Shown here one piece after another: positions 23,771 through 39,320 of a DNA stretch of 64,000 nt; positions within the stretch are counted from its first letter, which is position 1, and each line of letters begins with the position of its first letter. The position numbers and the translations under genes were made by a program. The notes beneath the pieces are model-generated. The model ran no database searches. It was not told the origin of the DNA and saw nothing but the letters and a program-made list of their open reading frames with translations. The DNA comes from Oscheius dolichura. Its lineage: Eukaryota > Nematoda > Chromadorea > Rhabditida > Rhabditidae. The DNA lies in contig OW051494.1 in assembly GCA_932521035.1 (NCBI GenBank), forward strand, positions 5,752,001-5,816,000, given 5' to 3'.

Positions 23771-24344
23771 TTGGAAAATACACCAAGTCTAGAAAAAAGA
23801 AATCTTATACGACTACCAGATTAAAAATGCGAATGATGTAAAACTGCGAAAACCGTTGTGAAATGATCTTATGCGAAAACCGTTGTGAAATGATCTTATT
23901 TGAGTTTTTTTTTGACATGAACTGACATAAACATCTAACGTAAACCGGTTTATTCCGTTTAGGGGAAGAAGAATTACAGAGAAAAGCGAATAAGAAGCAA
24001 AGCTGTGTGAGATAACAAAATTTATAAAAGAATGCTACTAGACCGCGCGCGACCGCTTGCACTGCGAAAGCGGCGCGGTTACGCCAACTGCTATAGCTGA
24101 AATTCTGCGTCTCTACTCATTTCTATGGTCTCTCTGGTGAAACCGCAACGCACGGCTCTCTGAATTTCACACCGCGCGTACTACGCGGTAAAGGAGAATT
24201 TTTGAAGAGCGAGGCGGGGCTTGACGGAGCTAGCTTCAGGCCTTGTAATAAGGGGCGGAGGGAAAATTTATCCTTCGGAGAGTTTTGCTCTCCTCGACAA
24301 GAACAGATGCTCTAAATGCCGATCGGTAAAGGAGAGCGATCTCC
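23771..24344. promoter_or_regulatory. Divergent promoter region, cyclin T and muscarinic receptor
   Basis: Head-to-head 5' flanks, with a switch from AT-rich to GC-rich composition near 24040. It includes a perfect 27-bp tandem duplication (23846-23872 and 23873-23899). No gene is visible. Confidence 0.35.
23846..23899. repeat. 27-bp perfect tandem duplication
   Basis: The unit beginning GCGAAAACCGTTGTG occurs twice head-to-tail without a mismatch in the cyclin T / receptor intergenic region. Confidence 0.9.
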
Positions 24345-27300
24345 ATGTCGATCCTTTCGATCCTGTGGGCCATCTCCATGTCGCTATGCTCGATTGTTAC
24401 CGTGGCCGGAAACCTCGCCGTTTTATTGTCTTTCTACCTCGACAAGAACATTCGCCAGCCATCCAACTACTTTATATTCTCGCTGGCCGTGTCCGACCTG
24501 GTGAGTGGAGTCGGCATACCGTAATCCCCGTAGAATTATTGTCGACTTCCGAACGGGTGCACGTAGTCCGGGTGGTTCACACGTTGCCTAATTTATCTGA
24601 TCGTCCAGTGCAATTGCAAATTGCGGCAATTTTCCTGCCTCTAAAGGGGCCGATTAAAGAAGGAGGAACGCAACATCCGAGAGCTAAGAATACCCGCCGG
24701 TAGAAGCTCTTTGCCGGCGGGGGTCCCCCGAGGCGAGGCTGTAATAGACGTGGTTATCTGCCTGTTGACGGCGTCCGCCTCCCCCGAAGTAACTCGGCTA
24801 ATTTGGCGGCTTCTCATCCCGCCGATCCAGGAGGGGGCATGGTCTAATTTTGGGGGAGACGCCTTCCAGGGGCGGCCTTTGTCTAGAGTGGGAGCCCTTG
24901 AGCAATTCGCGAACAAACTTCAAATTGGCTGCCTTCAATTGTTTGTTCCGGAAATACATAGTTTCTTGGCGGCCGATGACTTCCCCCGCCTCGAGAGGTA
25001 GGTCCTGACCTCGGCAAAACAGCTCGTCAGCCGAGCGGGGCAATAAACGGCTCTTCTCTTCTCTTGAAGACATCGCCGCCAAATGAAAGTTGCCCGCGAG
25101 ATGAATTCGTCCCCCAAGGCGGCCCGGGATTTGATACTTGTCAGTTGGGATAAGGCGGCAGATGCCCCGCCAATTAGTCCGGCTCCATTATCCGTCGCTT
25201 ATTATTCATAGCCCTCCGTACCTCACGTTTCCCGTTGAACTCGGCCGCGCCTCGGAAATTGGTTTAGAGGCCCTCCGTCCCCAAATCTGCATATAGAGGA
25301 AGAAGGACATCGTCGGCTAAGGACCGTCGGGAGGAAGTAGGCCATTGCCCGTCTTCGTGTCGGGAGTCCCGGGGCTACGGTAGCTGGGGATGAGACAGAC
25401 ATCATAAGGGACTCAATTAGGTAGGCAGCCACGGCTAACTGGATTTAGACGCCCTCAGCCACATGGTAATAAGCTCTGACCCGCACTTTGGCAGCCGTTC
25501 ATCCCTCAAGCACGGGGATTAGGGCTCTCGGCCGGGGGAAAAAGATAGTTTCCAGCTCATTGGACTCGAGGGCATCCCCGTCTACACGCACTTCTTTCTG
25601 AACAACGAGCGCTGGGCCTTCGGGGCCTTCCTCTGCGACCTGTGGCTGTCCGTCGACTACATAGTATGCCTCGCCTCCATCTACACCGTCCTTAGCATCA
25701 CCATAGACAGGTGAGAGGGTCCCGCCACGGCGCGCAGCCCCCTCTGCCTTCAGGTACTGCAGTGTCAAGCATGCCGCCATGTACCGCAGCTGGCGGACGC
25801 CCAAACGGGTCCTGTTCATCATAGCGGCCACTTGGCTTGTGCCGGCCATCCTCTTCTCCATCTCCATTTTCGGTTACGGTACTTTCACAGGTAGTACGGT
25901 AGCGGGAGGAGGGGGACAGGACCGGTTCAGGGACGGGTCGGATCCTGAAGGAGGACGAGTGCTACGTGCAGTTCATGACGAACCCGTACCTGAACATGGG
26001 CATGTATATCTCGTACTACTGGAGCACGCTGTTCGTGATGCTCTACCTCTACTGGGGCATCTACCGGGCCGCCAAGCAGCTGGCCCTCAAGTCCGACCAG
26101 GTTGGTCCCATTTAAAAGATCACGTTGCGGTTTCCTCCAGTCGTTTCCTGTTGCCAAAGGCTTCCTGCCACAATCCTCTTTCGATGGCCGGAAATCCGCA
26201 TAGCGCACCGTGTCGGCGGCCGTTTGCCCGTAGGAAACTAACTCCTCGGGGGCCGGGCACCTTCGTTCCGACACCCCGTCTCCGCCGGGCGAGTGCTCTT
26301 TTTGGGGGTCCAGCAAATCACGGAAAGAGAGGCGAGAGCCCCCCGGTCCCAGAAGAGCCACAAATTCCGCCGGCCGGGTCAGGCGATAACGGATTCCCGT
26401 TGACAGCTTCCCTCCCCTGGGAACCTCCTTCCCTGGCCAAATGTGAGAATTCAGAAAACAAAGCGACTGGCCCTGCTGACGCAGATGAGGAGGCCGGAGG
26501 CGTCGGCCAACCGGGCCAGCGGCCGCAGCAGCTCGGACTCCCCGGACAGCAGTCGGTGAGTGGGGGCTCGGCGCCCTCGGGTCCCCTCACGGTCCACTTC
26601 TCCGGTTAAACTTTCTGCAATCTCTGCTCCTCGTGTTTTCTGCATTTCCTCCGCCTGCAGGGGCCCTGTCAAAGACGACGTCATTCAGCTAAAAGGATTA
26701 CCCATAGCTGCTGGAGGATGGCCCGCCGGGGCAAATGACTGCCGCGGATGATTTTCGACGCGTGGGTCACTGGGGGACCGTCGTCCATCACAGGGATTAC
26801 GCGGGGCCATTGGAACGGCGTCTCGGCATTTGTCTTTGGGGGAATTGTCTTTTTTGGAGGGGACCCGAGAGACATCCCCTGTCAGTTAGCCTTGATTACG
26901 CAACCCACTCAAAACATGTCAGATTCAATTTCTCGTAGCCCCAAACGACAAGCAAAAGACTTTTCAGCGACAGAAAATCCACCACCACGGCCATGCCCAG
27001 CTCCTCCTTTTCTCGGGCTACCGTAACCCAGCACAGTATTGTCAATCACAACAACAACGCCGTGGCCGCCGTCGTCCCCGTCCAGCTGAACGGCTCTCCC
27101 AAGCAGATCAACCACACGGTCAAGGCGGCCAATGCCAACTATTGGTAGGGCCAGCCGGGGACCGGGGAGCACTCGCCCAATTCCAGCAATCCGTCATTCG
27201 AGTCGCCTTTCTCCCGACAGGAGCCATCGTCGGTCCTCGAGAGGGAGAGCACGGCTCCCTGTGTGTCTCCAGAGGCGTCCGAGTCTAACCAGGAGGAGGA

Positions 27301-28209
27301 CCTCGTGGCCGTCCACCCGACATTCAAGTCAGCCTCCGTCCCGCCGGGAGACGAACCCCCCTTCAGGCCCCAGATCTCGTTCCCCTTCATCGACGCCGAC
27401 AGTGTGTCGTCTCTGGTCGGGAACGACGACCTCAGCAGGTTGGAGGACCGCCAGGCAGATCATTCTGGTTCAGGTTGAGGTCGGTCCGGGAGGTGGCCAC
27501 CCGGAGGGAGGAGCCGGTGTCGGAGGAGACGACGCCGGTGGAGCCCAAGCGACAGCTCGAGGAGGTCAAGGTGCCGTTGATAGCCGTGCAGAGGGCGTCG
27601 AACGCGACGAAGGGCAGCTGTGTTCGGCGATTCATCACGGCGATGAGGACACGGAGCCGGAGCCGGAGGAACAGGCGGAAGCAGCCGAGCAACAAGGTGG
27701 GCAGGGGCCGCGGCCGGGTCTCATCTCGTTTCAGGGCGTCCTCCAGTACATGAACCTATTCCGAAAAAAGGTAGCCAATGTATTTGGAACGCTTCTTTCT
27801 CGTTTTCTCTTTGCTTCTCCGCTTTCCTTTTCATTTCCTCCCCTAAAAGAGAGAGGGCCAACGGCTGTCTTCCAGGAGCAGGGCTACAAGTCCCGGTCCG
27901 AGAACCGCGCCCGCAAGGCACTGCGTACCATCACCTTCATCTTGGGCTCATTCATCATCCTCTGGACGCCGTTCTACGTCCTCGCCACCATCTACGGGTT
28001 CTGCGAGTCCTGCAAGGTCAGTTGCTCTCTCCTCCCTGGCCAGACCCCCCGTTGTTCAGCAATCGTCGGCTTTCAACCTGCTCTACTCCATCAGCTACTA
28101 CCTGTGCTACATGAACTCCCCGCTGAATCCCTTCTGCTACGCGATGGCCAACCAACAATTCAAAAAGACCCTCACCCGCATATTCAAGTTTGATTTCCAT
28201 CGATCGTGA
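24345..28209 (+). CDS. Invertebrate-type muscarinic acetylcholine receptor (GPCR)
   Basis: This is a class A G-protein-coupled receptor. TM1 has [16 protein letters not shown], where GN is the class A Asn. TM2 begins [14 protein letters not shown]3 has [17 protein letters not shown] with the Asp-Tyr pair typical of muscarinic receptors, then ITIDRYCSVK (DRY motif). TM4 is [17 protein letters not shown]5 is [21 protein letters not shown] very long Ser/Arg/Glu-rich third intracellular loop is built from several exons. TM6 is [22 protein letters not shown]7 is [20 protein letters not shown] (NPxxY variant), followed by a short tail. It is closest in style to GAR-2/mAChR-B type receptors. The first intron is about 1 kb, very large for this region. 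The extracellular N-terminus is short, so an upstream exon may be missing. AATAAA is at about 28276. Confidence 0.85.
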
Positions 28210-28541
28210 TCCGTCTGTGATATTCTCATTTTTTTTCTTCGTTTTTTTCTGCTCACTCTCAGGTCTCCCATTCACAATAAAGTCTATTCTAATTTATCTT
28301 CCTCCATCCTTCTACAGATCTTCCCAAAACTCGTTTCAGTCTAAAAATGACAAGTGATGACCAGATTGGACTGTTCTTTTAGGCGGCGGTCATTTATGTT
28401 TCCAGCCACTCCAAAATGGATCCTTCTAAAAATACTGTAAATGCTTCTCGATGGAATGGTTTTTATTATTCTTTCCCGAGTGCCACTGTTCATTTTAGAG
28501 AGCTTCTCATACGTCTCCTCGAGCCTGTTCAATCTCACCAA
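28210..28541. other. Intergenic, GC-rich to AT-rich boundary
   Basis: This contains the receptor 3' UTR and the 5' flank of the AMPK-beta-like gene, with an acceptor CATTTTAG at about 28490-28498. A minus-strand open frame (28341-28553) has no supporting splice or family evidence. Confidence 0.3.
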
Positions 28542-29456
28542 ATGGGCTCTCAACTGCCCCCCGCCAAAGCCGAAGTCAATTTTTTACTTCTCTGCTCCGG
28601 CTCCTACACCTGAACCTCTCACGATTTTTACCTTTCTTTCCGCCTTCTCCATCGATATATTCGCGTATTTACCCAATTCTTTCGTTATACATAGACATTT
28701 CAGTGTATTTTTCACCTGTCTTGCAGCCTATTTTCTTCAGTGGGTAATCAACTATTTTGTTCGCTTTTGTGCCAGCCTTGGCTATGTTCTTTCCGGAGCA
28801 GATAACCGCGATTCTCTGGTAAATTGTAACGACTTTGCTTTTAACAATTTTAGTCCGCTCCACCGTCTCCACCAAAAACTCCGGCTGCCGCAACTAAACA
28901 AGAAATCCCCAGTCCTGCCCATACCCCCGTCAAAATGAACGAACCCGTGGATTGTTCTGTGAGCCACAGCAGTATTTTATCCAATCAAATGAAGTTTATT
29001 CCACGTGGATCGAATCGTAATTCAACGTTAGTATTGGTTTGTTGTGTAATACCGGGTAACATAGAGCTTCTTCAAGTATACAAGATGGGCGAACTATGTC
29101 TGGCAGTGATATGTTGGTTGAAGAACTTCCTGAGAACCCTGAAGAAACAGAAGTCATCGTTTACGGCGCTGCTAATAGTAGGAAAGCAGACATAGAAGAA
29201 TAAATTTTCCAGAACCAAAGGGGAAATTCAGTGTGACTAGTGGAAAGACCGAGTTTGTTTGGCTCGACGCAAATTTTGAACAGGTTAAAATATTTTGTGG
29301 TATATCTAGAAAATTATTCAGGTATCAATAACCGGCTCATTTGTGGGTTTCAACCTGTGCTTCCCTCTGGCACGGGAAAATGAAACATTCCGCATCAAAA
29401 TGAATTTGCCTCCGGGAGACCATGAATATGAATTTATTGCCATCAGAAGTGCCTGA
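28542..29456 (+). CDS. AMPK-beta-like glycogen-binding (CBM48) protein, short
   Basis: Exons 28542-28574, from 28854, about 29078-29182, about 29212-29283 and about 29322-29456 splice in one frame to about 170 residues. The start MGSQ fits N-myristoylation, as in AMPK beta subunits. A Pro/Ser-rich linker follows. Next comes a carbohydrate-binding module core, with FSVTSGKTEFVWLDANF, QVSITGSFVGFN, and LPPGDHEYEFIAIRSA at the very end. The protein stops inside or just after the module. It lacks the C-terminal domain that AMPK beta uses to bind the alpha and gamma subunits. It may be a truncated paralogue or a separate CBM protein. AATAAA is at about 29506. The start is chosen for the MGS and the acceptor 44 nt upstream. 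Confidence 0.6.
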
Positions 29457-29529
29457 GTTCGACATATGATCCCTTTTTGTAATTATCTATCTGACGTATT
29501 ACATAAATAAAATAGTACTTGAAGGTGGC

Positions 29530-30163
29530 TCAATCAAACAAGCCGGCTTTCTTGTCTTCGTCTACCAAGGATTTATGAGTTCCATCACAAAACGGCCTAG
29601 AACATTTATGTATATCGTATATGGCAATACCTGTTTTTAGTTTGCTTACAATTGCACAACCATGCGGTCATATCCTTTTCCGGAATAAATCTAACAGGTT
29701 TCAGTTTAAGATCGGGAACGCGTAATGAGTTGTGTGTTCCATCACAAAGAGGCTAAACCCTGATGAGAAGGTTTTGAGTAAAAATTACCTGATTGCCGCT
29801 ATATCCACAGCTACACCATGCATATACTTTATCTTTTTTCATAAAAACCTAAATATGAAAATATGTATGCAATTGTAAAATGTTGAAACTTTTGTTGGTA
29901 GTTTTGAGTGTATCTTGCCTGTTCCTGGAAGTTCGTGATTTTTTCCTTGTAATCCGTACGGCTCTGCTGGTTTCTTATCTTGTAACTAAACTTCAAAGGA
30001 TAAAATTAACTTTTTTACTGACCAAATGATACTTGAGAGCAGGAGGCTCCGTTCCTACAAAATGTACTCCTTTACGATAAAGTCTATTTGGTCCAAACCC
30101 AGTTTTTTGACTGTATTGCACTATACACGCAGCGATTCTATTTATACCAGTTGAACGGACCAT
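29530..30163 (-). CDS. CISD3: CISD3-like mitochondrial iron-sulfur protein (two CDGSH domains)
   Basis: CISD3 (MiNT) is a mitochondrial matrix protein with two CDGSH zinc-finger-like 2Fe-2S sites. The minus-strand exons encode an N-terminus of presequence type (MVRSTGINRIAACIVQYS, basic). First site: AWCSCGYSGNQPLCDGTH. Second site: WLCNCKQTKNRPFCDGTHKS. Each gives the C-x-C...C-D-G-x-H ligand set, and the tandem pair is what separates CISD3 from CISD1/2. The acceptor CCATTCAG abuts the start codon. It is convergent with the AMPK-beta-like gene (73 bp between stops). Confidence 0.92.
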
Positions 30164-30622
30164 CTGAATGGGGGTTTTATTAGAAACAGTAAATGAGAAT
30201 AGTAGCAAATTGATAGTTTTCGAGCTCGACAGCTTGATGCACTTTTCTCGGCTAAATATACGCATCTTGCGTATTACCAAACGAGAGGCGCATGAGGTGC
30301 ACTTCCATTTTGTCTTCCGTTTTTCTAACCGGCTACTTCTTTTCAGTAATCGGTGCTTCTAACGAGGCTTGTTGGTGCTCACATGTGCACATCACATAGT
30401 ACCAATAGCTTTTACCAAATTTATATTTAGCGTATGACTCAGCTTCTATTTGCTTGTCGCATTATATTTGTCACAACTATTCTTTCAGGTTTAAATAGAC
30501 TAATATAGGAAGATAATTTTGCTGGCGGAATTATTTAATGAAAAGTTCCAATAGGAGCGCATATTGTACGATATCCACGGATTAGGTTAGATTTAATTTT
30601 CATAATATTTCAGTCGTTCAGG
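30164..30622. promoter_or_regulatory. Divergent promoter region, CISD3 and RhoGAP gene
   Basis: A 459-bp AT-rich head-to-head spacer. No further gene is visible. An acceptor ATATTTCAG lies 9 nt before the RhoGAP start. Confidence 0.35.
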
Positions 30623-33561
30623 ATGGCTCTCTCAACTTTCAGTATATTAAAGAATAATTTGAACGGAGAAATTGAAAATATGATGCCTGAAACTTTGGAA
30701 AACGGCCACAATTCTGGATCTACTTATGATGAACAAGTATATTCTGTTTAGGGTGAAACTTTTTTTTGAAGGATTGCGTTGCTACTGCTATAACGAATGT
30801 TGCCGATGAGCATGTTTATGCAAATCTTAAAGAAATAGAAGAAATAAACAGGTAGATTTTGATTATGTTTTGCATTTTCTTTTAGAGCGAATCCGCCTAC
30901 TCCAGGACTAAAAGATCAACCTAAACGAAATTTACACAACGGTTGGATGGAGTACGAGAACGAAACCGGAAGGTACTTATTTAACTCGTTGCATTTAGTA
31001 TTATTTAAAGAACCTACTTCTATAATCATGAAACTGGAAAAAGCCAATGGATACCACCTCGTTTTCTTAGGACACCTGCAGAAGTACAGGTTAATAGTTT
31101 ACAGGCTTATTTTTTAAACAAAACGTTTACTTTTACTTCAATTATAATCTCTTCAGGCTATTCTTGATGCTACCCGTTCAGAAATGGAAGATCACAGTTT
31201 GCTATCATTACCACGCCTTTCCGAAAGGTTTGTTTGCCAACTTCACCTATACATAGCAATATTTAGTGAATCACTGCCTCCAGAAAGTCCTATATCTGAT
31301 ATAACTGCTAATAGTGAAGAAGAGTACGTTTGCATGCCAGATACACGCATTCAAGGAACTGTTCATTTAACAACTTTCTCTACTCCGAAATTGGATGCAA
31401 ATCTTCCATTTGCACATGTAGGTTTTCACGTATACTGTATTTTTTGTTTTAGTCAAGTCTAATTATACGGAAGAACAGTGGGGAATATACGAATTCCAAT
31501 CGAACGCAATCCTTTAAAAATGTAAGGCCTCCGCAATTGAAGAATATACCAGTTCCACAAGTATGTAGCTTTTATTTTCTATCTAGTAAGGAAATGTTAA
31601 AGGTCTTGCCGACCACAAGTTTCCCTATAGAAAACGAATTTGTGAAAAGTTCTCCACCTGAATCTGAACACTTCTTAGTTCGAGGTATTATTTTAAAACC
31701 TTTAATTTTAATATTGTAACAGATGAAAGACGAGGCAGTGGTGAATGTAGGGAGCCGGTAAGAACCGTACGCTGTGGTACCATGGAAAAGGTTAATTTCA
31801 ATTTCGTCTGCTCATATTGAAGACTCAGGTCGTATGCGATGGAATTGAAACAGCTAAAAGTAAAAAGAAGGAATGGCAATCGAATTTTCTTTACCTGACT
31901 ACAGCGCATTTAATCTTATATAAAGATGAAAAGTCAGCAGAAGTGAGTTGTTCTTATTATGAATATGCTTAACAAAACTTGTAGAAGCATGATAATCACT
32001 ATGCTGCACCTTTAGGTGTATGTGATTTAAGAGGGGCGACTGTTAGCTGGCTTGCGCAGAAAGATAAAAAGAAAAGAAGAATTATACAGGTATCAACTTA
32101 TGTTAATGCTTTTAAAAATGCATGTATGCAGTTAGACCTTGTATATGGGCCTCGATATTTATGGAGATCTGCGAACGATGCCGATACATTAGATTGGTTC
32201 GAAGCACTAAGAGATGTCATTTCCAAATTAGTAATTTAAGAAATTTGTAAGTATGTTAGCTTTAATATTTAGCCATCCATACCTGCTTCTCATGGATTAC
32301 CTCTACACGCTTCTATACTTGACGGTTCATGTGCCATAGTCAGAAATCCCTCATCTATTAGCCAGCGACCGCATTCAACGACGTTGCCTTCAAGGTTCGT
32401 TCCTTGATCTTTGATGGGCTTTGATGAATTAATTACACGCAAATTTCAGTCACAGAAGCAGCAGAAAAGGTGCAGACGTAATGAGCCAATCGGCCGTCCA
32501 ACCTACCGTTCAAGAAGAACCACGTATTTCAAGAGAAACTATACTTGACCGTTTGCTACGCTTTTTTCGAAACAGACCTACCGTGGAAAGTCTCAAGGAA
32601 AAAGGAATATACAAACGTATGTGTCTAGTCTTCCTTATCAAGCTCTTTTAGCTGAACCAGTGTTTGGTAGCACATTAGTAAGTATTTGTCAAATGGAAAA
32701 CAGTTTGGTCCCTAAGTTTTTGCGCACAGTTATTGAGCTTATAGAGAATAAAGGGCTAAATGTTGATGGCTTATATAGGTAAATTAGTGCAAGTCTTTAT
32801 GCCCAATAATTTCAGAGTCAGCGGTAATCTTTCAGCTGTACAGAAAATACGATGCCAAGTTGATCAAGGTCTTAAAAAAGGACTCTAAAGAAAACTTCTT
32901 ATTTTGCAGATAAATATGCTGCATTGGTTAATGAAGAAGATGTCCACGTGCTAACCGGAGCCCTAAAATTATTTTTCAGAGAGTTAGCGGAGCCTCTTTT
33001 CCCTCTAAATTACCATAAAGAGTACATTAATGCAATCAGTAAGTTCTTTATATATTCCACACTCGTTTCTACTTTCAGAACTACAAAATATGAAACAACG
33101 GTTTAAAAGATTTGATGAATTGTTGAAAACGCTCCCGTTGGAAAATATAGAAACATTAAAAATGTTGTTAAGACATTTACACAGGTTCGTTATACATACA
33201 GACTAAAATACAATTTTAATCATTTCATACCACATTTCTTAACAATTTAGAGTCGCTGCCCATTCGGACAAAAACAGGATGCAATCTCATAATTTGGCAA
33301 TAATGTTTGGACCTACTCTGTTTAATAGCGGTGAAGAGAAACCAAAGAAGACTGTAGGCAAGAAGACTAAAAAAGATAACAAAAAAGTCTGGGTCCTCAT
33401 TTTCATTTCATTTATTTTTATAGGAAGAATCATCGCCTATTCAGTCGAATTCTCATATGGCTTTCAACATGATAATGCAAGGACAGATAGTAGAATACCT
33501 TTTAAACGAGCACAGCAAGTTTGAGGCGCTTCAAGGGCCTATTCTCACGCACCCACCCTAG
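30623..33561 (+). CDS. WW-PH-RhoGAP protein (ARHGAP9/12/15/27 group)
   Basis: The product is a GTPase-activating protein for Rho/Rac/Cdc42-type GTPases. Domains in order: a WW domain (GWMEYENETGRTYFYNHETG, then SQWIPPRF); a Pro/Ser-rich linker; a PH domain (WQSNFLYLTTAHLILYKDEK to SANDADTLDWFEALRDVIS); a linker; and a C-terminal RhoGAP domain. The RhoGAP domain has the arginine finger in NVDGLYRVSGN, LTGALKLFFRELAEPLFP and the HNLAIMFGPTLF block. No SH3 domain is visible at the N-terminus, unlike some vertebrate members. About 15 introns are mostly 35-50 nt. ATG 30623 is the first in the spliced frame, and TAG is at 33559-33561. Confidence 0.9.
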
Positions 33562-34000
33562 TTTTTTTTTGTTTATAAATATCCCATGCCCCTATTATAC
33601 TCATTTGATGCGGGTTCAACTGACATGTAATCATATCTTGGCAAACGCATATTTGCCTACCCCAAAGTTCTAGTTTCTTTTTTTTGTAATAATTTCCCAT
33701 GTTGGATAAATTAAGCAAAGTATTAGCTTAGTATAGAAGAGCTTCCAGAGAACCATGGTTGTGTCCCTCGTAGCGGTGCTCCTGATTTTGACATCGGGTT
33801 TCGCCTAAATAATCACTTGATTGCTACTTACGTTGTGCCTTGTCTCCTATCTCCTATTTGAATCATGTACAAATAGATTTTGCTGTTGTATTTAACGTTT
33901 TCATTTTTGTTATAAACATTTTTAGATGAAGTGGCTATTACTACTCGTTGTTTCGCTACTGTACTGTATTTGCTTAACTATTCAACAGTAAACTTCGGTA
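33562..34000. other. Intergenic with two tiny hydrophobic ORFs
   Basis: No conventional gene is present. Two short open frames each follow a splice-acceptor-like AG. 33755-33808 (17 residues, signal-peptide-like) starts 6 nt after CTTCCAG. 33926-33991 (21 residues, MKWLLLLVVSLLYCICLTI...) starts directly after TTTTTAG. They are described separately as a finding. Confidence 0.3.
33926..33991 (+). CDS. Possible 21-residue membrane micropeptide
   Basis: This is a short ATG-to-TAA frame encoding one hydrophobic helix (MKWLLLLVVSLLYCICLTIQ plus one residue). The start immediately follows an acceptor-like ACATTTTTAG, as for most genuine starts in this window. Its stop overlaps the acceptor of the METTL5 gene 10 nt before the METTL5 ATG. 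It could be a micropeptide, or an upstream ORF of METTL5. It is too short to be certain that it is translated. Confidence 0.3.
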   Translation: MKWLLLLVVSLLYCICLTIQQ

Positions 34001-34789
<789 letters not shown>

Positions 34790-34837
34790 TGTTTATTAAT
34801 TGTATTTACGCATAAACAACTTCTTTCTTGTTTTACA

Positions 34838-35496
34838 TTATTCTTCACCTGCAGGCAAATTATCTTTCAATATTGAGTCAAATTTAATTCTGATTTCGGT
34901 GTTGCTTGGGTTCTCAATAACGGATGCATATACCTGCAATGTTAAATAGAAGGAAAAGTTCAAAGAAATATATACTTTGAAATGAATGGCTTCAAGTGCT
35001 CCGCGAATAGCACCTGCAATTATTTGAGAATAGTTTAATGAGCTTAGATGTGGTGGCACTTCGACAAGGTCCAGTAGAGGATTGTTTTCTAGTATAAGCG
35101 AAAATTCGCGATCGCCAGCACCCCAATTGGAAACTGTGGCCGGTACTCCTAAATTACAAACATATTATACATACGAGGCCTTATCACCCAGATAACTGGG
35201 GATTGCATTGCGACTTAGCGCATCGGCTATCTGTCGGCAATCACTGCATTTTGGAACATGAGCATTTTTAGCTAAAAAGTCATCGGCTAATCTAGTACCC
35301 ATGCTGAATCCCATCTAAATTGTAATCTGGCAAGCTAAATAAGGTTACTGCCGACCTTATCCAATTGAGTGTTTACTATCTTGGGGTCTTCGTAATCCTT
35401 CAGCATTTCAGCTACTAATCCACCATAAGTCAACGAAAACAGTTCTGCGCTCATTTTCTTCGACTCCAAAACCGTTGCTTTACCCGTCTTTGACAT
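34838..35496 (-). CDS. TRAPPC3: TRAPPC3 / Bet3, TRAPP tethering complex subunit
   Basis: Bet3 is a core subunit of the TRAPP complexes that tether ER-to-Golgi vesicles and activate Rab1. The minus-strand exons give the family sequence: TVLESKKMSAELFSLTYGGL, QLDKMGFSMGTRLADDFLAK, a Cys-containing segment CSDCRQIADALSRNAIPSYL, FSLILENNPLLDLVEVP, IAGAIRGALEAIHFKV, and the end SILKDNLPAGEE. Length (about 175 residues) fits. An acceptor AATTTAG directly abuts the start codon. It is convergent with METTL5, with 48 bp between stops. Confidence 0.94.
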
Positions 35497-35658
35497 CTAA
35501 ATTAATGAAAATCTCAGGTTCCCTAACAAAAGCAGCAAATGCAGTAAATAGAATTTAGTGTAAAAACATCTTATATTCGAAACATTTACTCATATACGTT
35601 TATTGAACATATAATAAGATTACAAATTGCTACAAAATTAATAACAGGAACCGAAAAA

Positions 35659-39013
<3,355 letters not shown>

Positions 39014-39320
39014 CTGAAATTGATCCAATTATGTTGACCTGAATAGCAATGAACAACAAAGGTAAAACATAAATGAAAAGCAAATAGAAATCGAAGGAGT
39101 ACAGCATCGATCCTCCCTTTGGGAATTTTGCGTGTGAGTGAAAAGACAAGTATATTATTTTTCGTAAACTGGTACCTAGGTGTATATACCCGTGTTGAGG
39201 TACCTGTTGAGCTGAATTCGGTCTATGCAGTAGGCCCATCCTTGCACTGCAAACTCTTCGATATATATATATATATGAACATTACAAGTCTTTTTTTTTC
39301 AGTGATGCAAGGATAAAAAT
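39014..39320. promoter_or_regulatory. Divergent promoter region, PRPF40 and CLEC16A
   Basis: A 307-bp AT-rich head-to-head spacer with a TATATATATA tract at about 39260-39275. A strong acceptor (poly-T then CAG at about 39290-39302) stands 18 nt before the CLEC16A start codon. Confidence 0.4.

Noticed and set aside
24221-25001. Long open frames on both strands in the first muscarinic-receptor intron
   Set aside because: They show no family motifs and no splice partners. GC-rich DNA yields many chance open frames.
28341-28938. Open frames on both strands before the AMPK-beta-like gene
   Set aside because: They overlap an intron whose removal gives a clean in-phase join (28574 to 28854). None has recognisable content.
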